From Thalassia testudinum (Eukaryota; Streptophyta; Magnoliopsida; Alismatales; Hydrocharitaceae), in contig JAZHRO010000024.1 of the NCBI GenBank assembly GCA_037157565.1, positions 12,902,501 to 12,966,500 on the forward strand: a stretch of 64,000 nucleotides of DNA, given 5' to 3'. The position numbers were made by a program, and so were the translations under genes. Of the stretch, positions 1 to 11,862 are shown piece by piece. Position 1 is the stretch's first letter. The number at the start of each line of letters is the position of its first letter. The notes under the pieces are model-generated. The model had not been told where the DNA came from and did no database searches. It saw only the letters and a program-made list of their open reading frames with translations.

Positions 1-830
1 AATCCAAGCTTTATTGCCAAAACTTAACCTTGATGGCTTATTGCTATGATCCCAACAGAATTAAAACAACCACCAAAGATAATCCAAACCAAGTTACCAA
101 GTGGTAATACAAATCAATTAACCATTGGGGCCTTATTTGGTAGGTGGGTTAAGTACGTTAACCTGTGTTTATTTATTACTTAATTTGCCTATCACTTGCG
201 TCAAGTTAAAAAAAAGTTAACCAAACATTAAGATTATTCATCGCTTTTGTAAAATAAATTTAACTTGCTTAAACATTCAAACATCAAAATCCACATATTC
301 CACTAACTTATTTTCTTTACCAAACAAATTCTACGACAATGCGAGACTCCACACAAGACTTAGATCCCTCATTTCCACTGGTTTACTCTCTTATAATTTA
401 TAACACTCTAGACCAAGATGCAAGTGTAATCTAAAACAAACCCAAAACATTCACCTTGGATATATATATATATATACTCAAAACAACCAAACCAAGTAAT
501 AATTCTTGCCATGGTAACGATACAATCCCGAGGGTTTCATGCAAACTCTTCTATGAGCATATGCCACGATACATTAGCGAAGGGATGAGATACAGGAAGG
601 CCAACCATACCTGGAAAAGATCTTATTGAAGGCCAGAGGCCACGCATGACGGACTTAACTAAGGAGAATGACTTACCTTACCACATAGGTGTACATAACC
701 CTGATATGGAGGGGTGGGAACAGCAACACCATGCACATGTACGTACGTGACACACACATGTGTGTATATATATATAAAAGAAGAAATAAGATTATTGAAG
801 TGGTAATTAAATTTAGATGACCGAGCTCGA
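1..830. other. AT-rich 3' flank of the DUF538 gene
   Basis: No gene is recognised here. The stretch is AT-rich and holds short TA runs at about 460-476 and 766-778. The minus-strand DUF538 gene would be transcribed into its right part, so the first few hundred bases left of 831 probably contain its 3' UTR. I see no clear canonical AATAAA on the minus strand close to the stop. Confidence 0.5.
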
Positions 831-1322
831 TCAGAAGGTGGCCTCCGGCGACTCCTGGAGCTCGAAGGCAGAGACGGGGAAGGAGCGGAAGAGCCCCGCG
901 GGGGTCTTGAAGGTGATCTTCCCGGACGAGGGGTCGTCGATGTACATCTCGGAGAGGGTGACCCACAGGAGGAGCTCCTTGCTCTTCACCCCGGTCATCT
1001 TCCTCATGCGGCGGTCCTCGACGAAGGCGGTGACCTCGGCCGCGTACGACACCACCCGCCCGACCTTCTTGAAGCAGTGCTCCTTCTTCTTCCTCTGGCG
1101 GAGCCACACGAAGCCCGTGCCGCGGTTGAACCCGACCTCCTCGACGTCGTCCAGCGGGAGGAGGCCGAGGGGGAGGTGAACCTCGCGGAGGAGCTCCACC
1201 GACTTAGAGATGCACAGCTGGTGGTCCCCGCCGTAGACCTCCGCGCCCTCGCGGTGGTCGTCGACGGAGGAGGAGGTGACCTTGGGCTGCTGCCGAGGCC
1301 TCTCCTCCGCGGTGGTCGGCAT
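831..1322 (-). CDS. DUF538 family protein
   Basis: Complete 163-residue reading frame on the minus strand. The central block (about residues 48-153) carries signatures known from the plant-specific DUF538 family: a G-L-L-P-L-D-D-V-E-E-V-G-F stretch, T-G-F-V-W-L, a basic K-K-K-E-H-C-F-K-K, then E-V-T-A-F-V-E, G-V-K-S-K-E-L-L-L-W-V-T-L-S-E and a C-terminal I-T-F-K-T-P-A-G-L-F-R-S-F-P. The first 45 residues are low in conservation, as is usual. There is no signal peptide or membrane segment. The length fits a one-exon member. The start chosen is the first Met, about 60 nt downstream of the expected initiation point of a TATA box at 1408-1418. The biochemical role of the family is not settled; members respond to stress and bind small hydrophobic or chlorophyll-related ligands in some reports. 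The frame is much more GC-rich than its flanks. No neighbouring gene suggests a pathway. Confidence 0.9.
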   Translation of the reverse strand: MPTTAEERPRQQPKVTSSSVDDHREGAEVYGGDHQLCISKSVELLREVHLPLGLLPLDDVEEVGFNRGTGFVWLRQRKKKEHCFKKVGRVVSYAAEVTAFVEDRRMRKMTGVKSKELLLWVTLSEMYIDDPSSGKITFKTPAGLFRSFPVSAFELQESPEATF

Positions 1323-1407
1323 AACTTTAATAGTCGACTAGTGTTGATACCCCCGTGTGCCTGCAGACGACTACTGGTTTGTATGTTTCCTCGTCCGTCG
1401 AGATGTC

Positions 1408-1418
1408 TATTATATAGA
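1408..1418 (-). promoter_or_regulatory. TATA box of the DUF538 gene
   Basis: On the minus strand the sequence reads CTATATAATAG, a good plant TATA box, about 86 bp upstream of the DUF538 start codon. Initiation about 30 bp downstream would leave a 5' UTR of roughly 55-60 nt. Confidence 0.6.
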
Positions 1419-1534
1419 GGTCGTCTCCCCTTCCGGTCCTTAAATGCCTCTAGCTGCCATTGTCTCTGCTTCAATGCACGTTGCATTTGTTTTTGTACTT
1501 CGAGGGCCCATTTGGAATGAGGCGCTCTAGTCAA

Positions 1535-3786
1535 AGTTTTCTGGGTGGAGTTACGAAATTCGTGTTAACTGTTTATTAAATTTGGGAGCTTTCTTATGAT
1601 TTAGAATTCTACGTGTAGATCAGGAAGAAGTTAGTTATCTTTCGCACACTAATTTTTCAAATAATATTAGAATTAGGGGTGACCTAAATAATTTATCTAA
1701 ATCTTCGTAAACAAGTCATTAAATTTAAGTTATTTTGATTATGAATCTAATCAAGATTCAAATCATAAAGATTAATTATTTAAATTTTAAATTATTTAAT
1801 TGATTCACTATATTCACCTGAAATCACTCAAATAACCTTAGTTACTAAATTAAGTGACTCGTACGTCACATCCATCCACCCAATCTTTATGTATTATTTA
1901 AGAGCTTTTTTCTTATAATTATATGTGATCTTTGATTTTTTTTAAGATAAATAAAGTATTTACTTAGAATTATGTTACAAATTATTTTGCAAAAAAATAA
2001 AAACTTCCTTTTGTCATCAAATATGTGCAATTTTACTTTATCATGAGGTGTTAGCGCAGGGCTTGCTTCACTCCTAATTTGCTTGTAATGGATTACAGGT
2101 CATCAGAAAAATATAAAATTTAAATTTCATCCGAAATAAAATTAATTCAAACACAACTCAAGTACAATCTAACTTAATTAGATCATTGGTGATCGTTGTG
2201 TCGATTCCAATCGAAAACAACTCAAATTAAATAATTTAAATTAACCAAACACCCACCTTTATTAGGGATGAGAACTTACACATAGGTCTCTCCAGCCAAA
2301 ATAAAGAGTTCCACTATTCGCATGTATACCCGGTTGGGCGTCTAAATAGAGGAGACTTTTTTTTATGATTGATTTGGTTACTGGATTTATTGTTGCTATA
2401 GAACTTAGAAATCGATTCAATTATCGGTTTAAGCTATTGAAAGATAATTATAAATCAAATCCATTTCAAAATATATAATTAAATTACACAGTATGATATG
2501 AGGGTGTGTGCAAACATTGAACCAACATTTCCCCTCATATAATGCACCATGCTATTTTTTTCTTTATTTCTTGGTGTAGTTCCTTCATCACTTAATCCAT
2601 TTTAGCTCGCTTATTATTCAGGCCAGAATGCGGGCAAATTTTGGATGTAAATTAATCATACTTTGGACTTACATTGATTTTAAAAGTCAAAATCGATTTG
2701 AAATAAAATGGACTGATATAATCAATCTTGAAATGAAACCTAATAATTAGATATAGATATCCTTTCACGTGAAATAACCTTATTTTCCTCTTGTTCATGT
2801 TGTAGTTCCTTCTATATAAGTTGTTCTATTTTTCACTTTCTAGGGTGGGAAATTTGTTTGACAAATAAGTAGAAAAAAAGAAAAAAAAAAAAGGTGAAAT
2901 AAGATAGTAGAGTAAGTGGATTTTAATATTTGACATTTCGGTAAGAGGTGAAATAAATTTATGTAAAGTTAACTTTTCTTAGTCCAATGCAAATGAGAGG
3001 CAACGGATAAAGATCAGGTTAACTTACTCTTAAGATTTTACTTTCTTGTTATGTAAGAGTTAACCCGTGATTAGATGCACGTTTTCCGTATTTGTAATCG
3101 ATCATATCGACCAAAACATAAAATGGAACCGAACCACTCCCAACGACTCCGAAAATCAAATTAAAAAAATTGATTCAAGAGTCCATCCCGATTCGATTTC
3201 CGATTATGGTATTCCAAGAGCCAAAAAAAATTCCACTACGGTTGTCACAACCCTAGATGTAATAACCATGGAATTAAGAAGCGATGGAACCTAAAGTATC
3301 TGCCTTGTACGTTAAACTGTTTGCGTTTTAAAACTTTCATTGCAGAGAACATGTTCAAACTTATTTCCTAAACCTTATTCCATAATTATGATACATATTT
3401 CTTTTTCCAGACGATAGAAATAACGTAAGGGCTAATTTAGTCGAACGATCAGGGAAGTTATATTAAGAAATGCAAAATTAATATTAATTTATAATTATAA
3501 TTATTTATATAATAATACTATTATTAATTTATATTTATTTAAATTAGTGTAAATTTATGGTATTAATTCATATATCGTTTATTTAGTAGTTGTGTTAAAA
3601 ATATAAAATATAAGTATTGTCGGAGACATAAATGATGTATGATTTTAATATGGACTTAACTAATATCCATTAGATAAATTCATGTTAAATTAGCTAAACC
3701 TAAATTATCAGATAAAGAGTTAAATAGTCAAGTAAATAAGAGTTAACATCACTTTTGAGAGGTTAACCCCTCAAATAAATAAAGTC
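1535..3786. other. AT-rich intergenic spacer
   Basis: No coding region, RNA gene or recognisable transposon end was found. Poly-A/T runs (for example near 2878-2893) and long AT-rich stretches dominate. A 75-codon open frame at 3067-3294 has no family signature. Confidence 0.5.
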
Positions 3787-3789
3787 TAA

Positions 3790-4092
3790 GGTCTAATTTG
3801 ATAAGAAGGATAATCCATCAAAATAGAAGTTAACATTGTCTAGTAGGAATGATATTTTGACCTGGATTAAGAAGACTTAACCTGAGATAAATTATTCTAG
3901 ATTCGATAAATGATAAGTTATTTTTGTAAGTTAAATTAGAAACTTTCCAAACAATCACATATTAACTCAATAGGATAATCTTTATAAGTTTCAAATAAAA
4001 ATTATTTCAAAAAAAAATTTCAAATAAAAATATAAATTAATCCATTAAAAAAAATTATCAAATAAAATCTATACATCCATCCAAACTAATCC
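3790..4092. mobile_element. Tourist-like MITE (PIF/Harbinger type)
   Basis: A 303-bp AT-rich non-coding block bounded by imperfect terminal inverted repeats. The left end begins GGTCTAATTTGATAAG and the right end, read on the other strand, begins GGATTAGTTTGGATGG. The trinucleotide TAA flanks both sides (3787-3789 and 4093-4095), the target duplication expected of Tourist/Harbinger insertions. The termini resemble the common plant form GGxCTxxTTTGG. There is no coding capacity. The inverted repeats have several mismatches, so the element is old or the call may be wrong. Confidence 0.5.
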
Positions 4093-4095
4093 TAA

Positions 4096-6536
4096 AATGT
4101 TTCTTCTTCCAACGTTCAAGCAATCCAAAGGCTCCCTGTGGATTCCAGAAAGTTCAGTTTGGTCCACACGCTCTTTACTTTTGCTCTGATTGAATTCCAC
4201 AAGGTTTGTTGTGTGGCTCCAAAATAACGCCCGCTGCATTTAAGTTCGACTCTCCACCTAAACGATACGTATTTAATTGCATTAAATATATGGGCAGGGA
4301 ATTGGTGGTTGCGCAGAGGCATAAATGCCTCTAGAGAACGTCAATTGTGGTTGATGTGGACCCCTATGATCGGTGAAAAGAACAGCAGCTTGAGCTGATC
4401 AGATGCTAATATTTACGTTACCCATTTACCATTGAGGTTGGGGGCCCCTCCAACCCCCTGCCGGTTAGGGGTTCGCAGGTCTCTTACCTGTAAATTCAAC
4501 CTAGAAGGAGAGCTTTGGTTTCCCGATGGGGTGTGATACATCACTACCCCATGGGTCCCCTTATCTCGTCATTTCGAGAGTCTAAGACCTCGATGGCGAG
4601 GCTGCTATCTTCACCCAAATCGAGTTAGAAGATTCAAATTTGGACTCAGATGTGTTATGAGCACTCAAATCGATTTTAGGTTTCTTTTAATCATCATCTC
4701 TTCCTCTTGGGTCCAGAACCGAAGTATCCAGAGCTGGCTCCTCAGTCAGCGACTGAACTCAATAAGAAATCAGGAGGGTTACCCCCCTGATCAGACGATG
4801 TCCTCCCTTCCTTAACTTATAAGGAAATGAGGGGTTGGCCCCTCATGTCAGGCGATGCCCTCCCTTTTTCTGAAGGAATCTAAGAGGTTGCCCCCCAAGC
4901 CCATTTCCTGCAGCAGTCACGACAGCTCTCATACAGGAATATGTGCCCATTTTTCTTTGGAAGGAAGAAGGTGTGGATTCAGCTATCGATTCGGTTGTGC
5001 ATTTACCATTTTTCCTTGCCATTTTGTCCGCGTGGACAAATTCCAATTTTCAGTTGGACTACGCCACTGGGTTTGACTTTGTTAAATCAAAATGTGGGCC
5101 CCTTCCCATAATTTTCATGTAATTAAAACTTCTAACTTGTTAAGGTAAAGTTTAGCCGATAGTAACTACTAACTACGGTAAAGAAGATCTGAGTTTGAGT
5201 CTTGATTTTGTATTATTGGAGGGTTGGTGTTAGGAAATCATTAATTTCTTTTAATTTATGAGGGATTCTAGATCATTAAAAAAAAAAAACTTCCACACTT
5301 AGTCGGGCAAGGAATAGACAAAAGTGAGACTCTTGAAATTAACATGAAAGATTAGAGTTTGAATCTCGTCCGCATAGGGTACCATTTTAAGCTTATTATT
5401 CAATGTGATGCATTTTGTAATTTAAATAAAAAAGATGACTTAAGTCGCATATTTCTCGCATCTCATTTATCCAATCACTTTTCCAACCCTCTAACCATAA
5501 ATTACATAACCGTTTGGGGTTAGCAATAATTCAACTTATCCAATGTTTGACAAAACTAATCGTTTGAAATAAGCTTGATCTCTTATATCTTCCTTAATTT
5601 GATGTTAACGGCATTTTTATCTCTCAAGATGGGATATGAAGCACGATCGACTGAACATAACTGCATCTTATTCTTAAATCAATAGCATTTTAAACTTATT
5701 CTTTGATTTGACACCAATGGCAGTTAAAAAAAAAAAGTTACCTATCCCTCACAATTTTTTGGCACCTCAATTATCCTCTATTATTTGTCCCTACGATGAG
5801 ACTAGAGAAGCTCTACAATACATCTTGAGGAGGAAAATAAAAGGAGAATAAAACAACAAATAAGTTCGCACCAAAGTGTTGCATCCTTCTTCAAGATTTT
5901 ACAGTACGTTTTCAGGAGGGGAATAATGAAGAATAAAACAAGAGATTAGAACAGCTTGAAATGATTCTTTGAATTAACAGATAGAAATAATTATCTATAG
6001 ATAGAGGATGCTTAGGTTAATGTCAAACCAAGAGATAAATTAAATTAGTTCTGGTCCGGATTAGCTTTGTCCAAGTAGGGAATTCAAACGATCGGTGGAC
6101 TTCTAAGTAGGGGCTGACAAACTGAAGAAGAGCACGTGAAAGAGCAGCGTCAATGAGATGGCAACCAAGAGGGGCGTGATGGAATAGAACAGAATAATAG
6201 GCTTATGTGCTGTATAGGTGTGGATGCTCTGACAGGTGCTTCGATGGTACTTCTGACTGTGGGCTGACCCTTCTTAGTTAGGGAGGAGAAGACAATTTTT
6301 GCATTAAGTATTTTTTTCAATTGGGTATTAGTATATTTAAGGGTGTTTCCGCACCCATTTTGACTCATATGACTCCTTATAAAAGGGACATCAACTCACC
6401 TAATTAACCCCTTCCAAATCCCACCCCAGGCTCTCACCACCAGCACCTTTCAGCACAGGTCAACGCATCCGTCGCTGCTTACGCTTGCTTGCCTCGAAGG
6501 TGCTGAGGAGTACATCCACCCTCACGACAAAGTGCA
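4096..6536. other. Intergenic spacer, no gene recognised
   Basis: Mixed composition. 4440-4900 is richer in GC and repeats phrases around GGTTG-CCCC and GCGATG-CCCTCCC, which looks like old repeat debris. 5100-6100 is AT-rich. Small open frames (for example 4116-4322 minus, 4855-5076 plus, 6150-6368 minus) show no known domain and overlap on opposite strands, so I do not call genes. Confidence 0.45.
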
Positions 6537-6625
6537 GTCTGTCGGATCGTGTGCTGCAACGACTACATTTCTCCCTTCATAAAACCAGACACCATTTCCG
6601 ATGTGCAGCACACGATCCAACAGAC
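6537..6625. repeat. 22-bp inverted repeat with 45-nt loop
   Basis: Arms at 6537-6558 and 6604-6625 are complementary at 21 of 22 positions (arm 1 starts GTCTGTCGGATCGTG). The loop is 6559-6603. The arms could form a stable cruciform or RNA hairpin. No flanking transposon ends were found. Confidence 0.75.
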
Positions 6626-6840
6626 CCCTCTCGAGAGTGATGGGCCACATACACCATCTCCCTTCGCATACACCGCACACACGAGAGCATACACCTCACC
6701 GCACCACCTGACCCCTTTGCCAACCAGCACACAACACTGCACAACATTAGCGTAGGGGAGGCCGCTTCATATGGTCGCACCTCTACGATGGAGGAAGCTG
6801 CACACATTACCACACATATCAGCACGAGTAACAGCACAAG

Positions 6841-7028
6841 CGGAGACACATGACGAGGGATGGAGATGATCCATCGTCAAGCGGAGGGGCATGAGTCTTG
6901 CAGCCCTCAGAACTCGGGCAAACGAACACTGGAAGGGGATGGAGATGAACCTCCTTGGGACCCCAGCACATGCTGATGCACAAGACGCAGCACATGCGGA
7001 GGCACATGACGAGGGAAGGAGATGATCC
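6841..7028. repeat. Direct repeat, 32-bp units 156 bp apart
   Basis: 6841-6872 and 6997-7028 match over 32 bp with two differences (both begin CGGAG and contain CACATGACGAGGGA). The DNA between shares GGAGATGA words. This is probably a decayed local duplication inside a more GC-rich block (6400-7238) that has no recognised gene. Confidence 0.7.
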
Positions 7029-7238
7029 TTCTGTGAGGTCCACTTCCAAAGCTTGTGGCGGCTTTGGGGGGTCGACGTCTTCCTCCTCTAGCAGCTACCT
7101 TTGGTCCCTGTTGGGGTAACAAATTAGCCATCTCCACTTCTGCCACTCAAAGATGGACTCCCCCCTCGAGAAGGGGTTGCAAAGTAGAGACTTGTGAATA
7201 TGGCAGTGGTCCCACCCAAGCAGCTGCTTCTTATTCTT

Positions 7239-9810
7239 TGTTATGACCCGATTCCCGAATCCCTATGAGACACGAGGTACCGACTCGACTGATTCCAAGA
7301 CACAGTCGTCCCACGAGAAAGTGACCAAAAGAACAGTAAAATAAACCACATTCATCATGCATGTAACTAATAGTAACAAAAGTACACCAGTAAAAAAAGA
7401 ACTACTATAGTACATACCACCACAACAGTAGAGAATTCAAACAGGTACAGAAATATGATGCCTACAATAAAAGAGTACAAGTGTAACAGAATATACTCAC
7501 TACAACAGAAAAACGGTACAAAAAATACGACACCAGTAGAACTACTGGGCTCTACTAGGCCCAGCACCCTCCGCAGGCGTAAGCTCTGGCTGCTCAACAC
7601 CTGGTCCTGAAAAGGTGACAAAGGTGACACGTCAGCAAAACGCTGAGCAGAGTGGCAACCAGCTAGCTAAGAAAACAGTAAAGGTAAACAAGTAACTGTT
7701 GTTTTAATTTCTTTCTTTATTTTACTCTTTCTTGGTTTATTACTCAGGTCTTTCTCTTGATCTCGAATGTTCCTCATGGGAACGATCTTGATTGTAGTCT
7801 TTTCCAAAAAGTAGAAGTAGCACGTGGTGCTCTCCTGGCCGAGAGAGTCCCTCGTGGTGGTCCTACCCTCAGTCAATCACCCCAAGGTCGCTGACAGGCG
7901 TAACGGTGACTACGGCACGCGCGATAAACGCACGGGTAGCTACCCCGCACTGGCACGCGGTCAGTCGTTTCTGTTAACGGGTGCGCCCAAAGCACAGCAC
8001 GGAGCCAGTATAAGGCAGAGCCCTTCTCAGTAACAGGGGTCTAGCCCCTCCACAGTAACCAAACAGGGGTCTCGTCCCTCCACAGTCCGCGCACCCTCGC
8101 CTGACTACCCTGGTTTACCCAGTGGGCCTAACAAGTCGGTGTAGTATGGCTAACAGAACCCTGGGGCCCGTGGGGTGGCTAGTGCTCTCTCTACACTACT
8201 AGCTCTCCCCTGTACTATGTACGCGAGGGCCAAAAGTCGGTACAAAGTGGCCAGACCTAACCCCGTGCCCTAGGGCGGCTAGCTCCGCTCTGCACTAAAC
8301 AGGGGGACAGTCGCTCTCCTTGGTACTCTATACTCAAGGGCTAGCTCACTTCCCCCTCCACTTTCCCAGTTCCATTCTGTTTATCTTCTAGGAGCTCTAC
8401 TCCTAATTCCCCGTAGGGTTAATAGTCATATTCTATAGCCAAGCCATTTTAGGTTTCATCATTTCAGTTTTATTCTCATATAGCTTGTGTTTCCAATATT
8501 TAATATACATTCATATACAAGCAGCTGTTATCCAATTACAGGCAATTATCATTATTCTTTCTACTTTTCCAAGACTGCAATTCATGTATTCACAACATTC
8601 GTTTCAGTGTTTCTGTTCCTAGGTTTCATACCATACCCTAGGATCTATCATTCAATCTAGTTTTCCAGTCCTAGGATTCATGCCAAACCCTAGGATCTAT
8701 TATTTATCTCAAAGATGCATTAATGTTGGTAAATAACCAAGGGAAGCCACTCTACCTGCAAGACCGGAAGTAGTGGGGGCGTAATCGGCAGGCCCGCGTG
8801 CCTCCACAACCCCCAGAGCCGCAACAGGACGAGGTCCTAATACAAGGATCAATCATAAGGAACCACTCAGAACAGGATAAAACTATTTTAAACAAGTAGA
8901 TGAACAAATTCTCAGAAGAACGGAATCTCAAACGCGGAAATCGGACTTCGAACGAACCCTAAACGGGTCAAAAATGACAACTCTGCCCCAAATCAGACGT
9001 CTGGAACACCTTCCAGACGTCTTAAAAGATGGTTCAGATCATACCTTACTTCTGCGCTGCTCTTCAGACGTCCAGGATCCCGCTGAACCGTCTGAACCTA
9101 GTTCCAGACGTCTGTCTATCACTCCGGATGTCTGGAGATGCTCTCCACCGTCTGGTGACTTGCCCAAACGTCTGATCTGTGTGGGAGGGCGTGTCCTCGT
9201 GACTTCTCGAACATAACCTGCACGTGTACGCAAACACTCTCAACAAGACACGCCTTAGGGCTTCCGGCGGAACGGCCTGCATGGCCACATCCTCAAAAAG
9301 AAGGAAGATGAGGAATATTGTACCTTTTAGACGTCTAGATCTCACTCCAGATGTCCCCCACGCTTTCTGAACGTAGGTCCAAACGTCTGATTCTGGGAAA
9401 ATTTCCCAGAATCAGGACCTCCTCGCCTTCCGCCTGCTGCGCACGGCCACGCCGCGCTCGTCCGCCTGCTACATGAGCTGCAGCAGCACTGAGGTAACTT
9501 TCCCCAGCACCATGCTCCCGCTGCGCACCCGTCAGTTGGCCCTGGGCAGCTCCGGTGAGTTCGCTCTCTCTTCCTTACGCATTCCACCTCTTCTCCCTCT
9601 CGCTGCACCTCCTCCTCCCCGCGCGCACCCAATAGCAACTGCTGCCCTCACTCTCTCACTCTCACGCTAACACTAGAAGAAGAAGGAGGAGACAGAGGAG
9701 TGGTGGGTAAGGGAGAGGGAAGGGGGAGAGGGTATTTGAAGGTGTCGGGGGAGAGAGAAAAGGAAAGACGAACGCCTGCAGGTCGGCGGGCGCAGTCTGC
9801 GAGCACACGG
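7239..9810 (-). mobile_element. Truncated Ty3/gypsy LTR, left copy of an old remnant
   Basis: Begins TGTTATGACCCGATTC at 7239, the family LTR end read on this strand, and follows the full family LTR order until 9810. There it jumps to sequence matching 7643 onward (offset 2168 bp), so its last 100 or so bases are missing. It contains the 20-bp-spaced AGACGTCT array (8995-9173) and the adjacent dyad at 9387-9415. Orientation is minus, judged from where the TATA-like side lies. With the next copy it forms an LTR-LTR remnant lacking all internal sequence. Flanks TTCTT (7234-7238) and TTCCT (21784-21788) are a plausible 4/5 target duplication. Confidence 0.8.
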
Positions 9811-11862
9811 CTAAGTAGAGTGGCAACCAGCTAGCTAAGAAAATAGTAAAGGTAAACAAGTAGCTGTTGTTTTAATTTCTTTCTTTATTTTACTCTTTCT
9901 TGGTTTATTGCTCAGGTCTTTCTCTTGATCTCGAATGTTCCTCGTGGGAATGATCTTGATTGCAGTCTTTTCCGAAAAGTAGAAGTAGCACGTAGTGCTC
10001 TCCTGGCTGGGAGAGTCCCCCATGGTGGTCCTACCCTCAATCAACCACCCCAAGGTCGCTGACAAGCATAACGGTGACTACGACACGTGCGATAAATGCA
10101 CGGGTAGCTACCCCGCACTGGCACGTAATCAGTCGTTTCCGTTAACGGGTTCGCCAAAGCATAGCACGGAGCCAGTATAGGGCAGAGCCCTTCTCAATAC
10201 AGGGGTCTAGCCCCTCCACAGTAACCAAATAGGGGTCTTACCCCTCCACAGTCCACGTACCCTCGCCTGACTACCCTGGTTTGCCCAGTGGGCCTAACAA
10301 ATCGGTGTAGTACGGCTAGCAGAACCACGGGGCCCGTGGGGTGGCTAGCGCTCTCTCTACACCAATAGCTCTCCCCGGTATTGTGTACGCGAGGGCCAAA
10401 AGTCGGTACAAAGTGGCCAGACCTAACCTCGGGTCCCTGGGGCGGCTAGCTCCGCTCTGCACTAAACAGGGGGACAGTCGCTCTCCTTGGTACTCTATAC
10501 TCAAGGGCCAGCTCACTTCCACATCCACTTTCCTAGTTCCATTCTGTTTATCTTCTAGGAGCTCTACTCCTAATTCCCCGTAGGGTTCATGGTCATATTC
10601 TATAGCCAAGCCATTTTAGGTTTCATCATTTCAGTTTTATTCTCATATAGCACGTGTTTCCAATATTTAATATACATTCATATACAAGCATCTGTTATCC
10701 AATTACAGGCAATTATCATTATTCTTTCTACTTTTCCAAGACTGTAATTCATGTATTCACGACATTCGTTTCAGTGTTACTGTTTCTAGGTTTCATGTCA
10801 CACCCTAGGATCTATCATTCAATCTAGTTTTCCAGTCCTAGGATTCATACCATACCCTAGGATCTATTATTTATCTCAAAGATGCATTAATGTTGGTAAA
10901 TAACCAAGGGAAGCCACTCTACCTGCAAGACTGGAAGTAGTGGGGGCATAATCAGCAGGTCCGCGTGCCTCCACAACCCCCAGAGCCGCAACGGGATGAG
11001 GTCCTAATACAAGGATCAATCATAAGGAACCACTCAGAACAGGATAAAACTATTTTAAACAAGTAGAGGAACAAATTCTCAGAAGAACGGAATCTCAAAC
11101 GCGGAAATCGGACTTCGAACGGACCCTAAACGGGTCAAAAACGACAACTCTACCCCAAATCAGACGTCTGGAACACCTTCCAGACGTCTTAAAAGATGGT
11201 TCATATCATACCTTACTTCTGCGCTGCGCTTCAGACGTCCACGATCCCGCTGAACCGTCTGGACCTAGTTCCAGACGTCTGTCTATCACTCCGGACATTT
11301 GGAGACGCTCTCCGCCGTCTGGTGACTTGCCCAGACGTCTGATCTGTGTGGGAGGGCGTATCCTCGCGCCTTCCCGAACGAAACCTACACACGTACGCAA
11401 ACACTCTCAACACGACACGTCTCAGGGCTTTCGGCGGAACGGCTTGCATGGCCACATCTGCAAAAAGGAGGAAGATAAGGAATATTGTACCTTTTAGACG
11501 TCTGGATCTCACTCCAGACGTCCCCCGCGCCGTCTGGACGTAGGTCCAAACGTCTAATTCTGGGAAAAATTTTCCAGAATTAGGACCTCCTCACCTTCGG
11601 CCTGCTGCGCATGACCGCGCCGTGTCACGCTCTTCCGCTTGCTGCCTGAGCTGCAGCAGCACCGAGGAAACTTTCCCCAACACCACTCTCCTGCTGCTCA
11701 CCCGTCGGTCGGCCCTGGGCAGCTCCGGCGAGTTCGCTCTCTTCCATACGCGCTCCGCCTCTTCTCCCTCTCGCTGCACCTCCTTCATGCGCGCACCCGG
11801 CAGCAGCTGCTGCCCTCGCTCTCTCACTCTCATGCTAACACTAGAAGAAGGAGGAGACGGAG
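9811..11862 (-). mobile_element. LTR remnant, right copy (first part, interrupted)
   Basis: Matches 7643-9690 closely at an offset of 2168 bp, including the 20-bp-spaced array (11165-11340) and the dyad at 11554-11583. It lacks the first roughly 404 bp of a family LTR and is cut at 11862 by the nested 9.7 kb element. The sequence resumes at 21564-21783. Restoring the missing start gives about 2.68 kb, the family LTR length. Confidence 0.85.
11858..11862. repeat. Target-site duplication CGGAG, left
   Basis: CGGAG directly precedes the element beginning TG at 11863 and is repeated at 21559-21563 directly after the element ends with CA at 21558. The sister copy near 9690-9714 has one uninterrupted equivalent at this place, which confirms the insertion point. 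Confidence 0.95.

Noticed and set aside
124..160. Possible Tourist MITE end GGGGCCTTATTTGGTAGG
   Set aside because: No matching inverted end or target duplication was found downstream.
1004..1534. 176-codon minus frame overlapping the DUF538 gene
   Set aside because: It is another phase of the GC-rich DUF538 gene and shows low-complexity Arg/Ser text without a domain.
8995..9173. CRISPR-like array of short repeats with variable spacers
   Set aside because: The repeated core is only 8 bp and degenerate, the setting is a plant LTR, and no cas genes exist.
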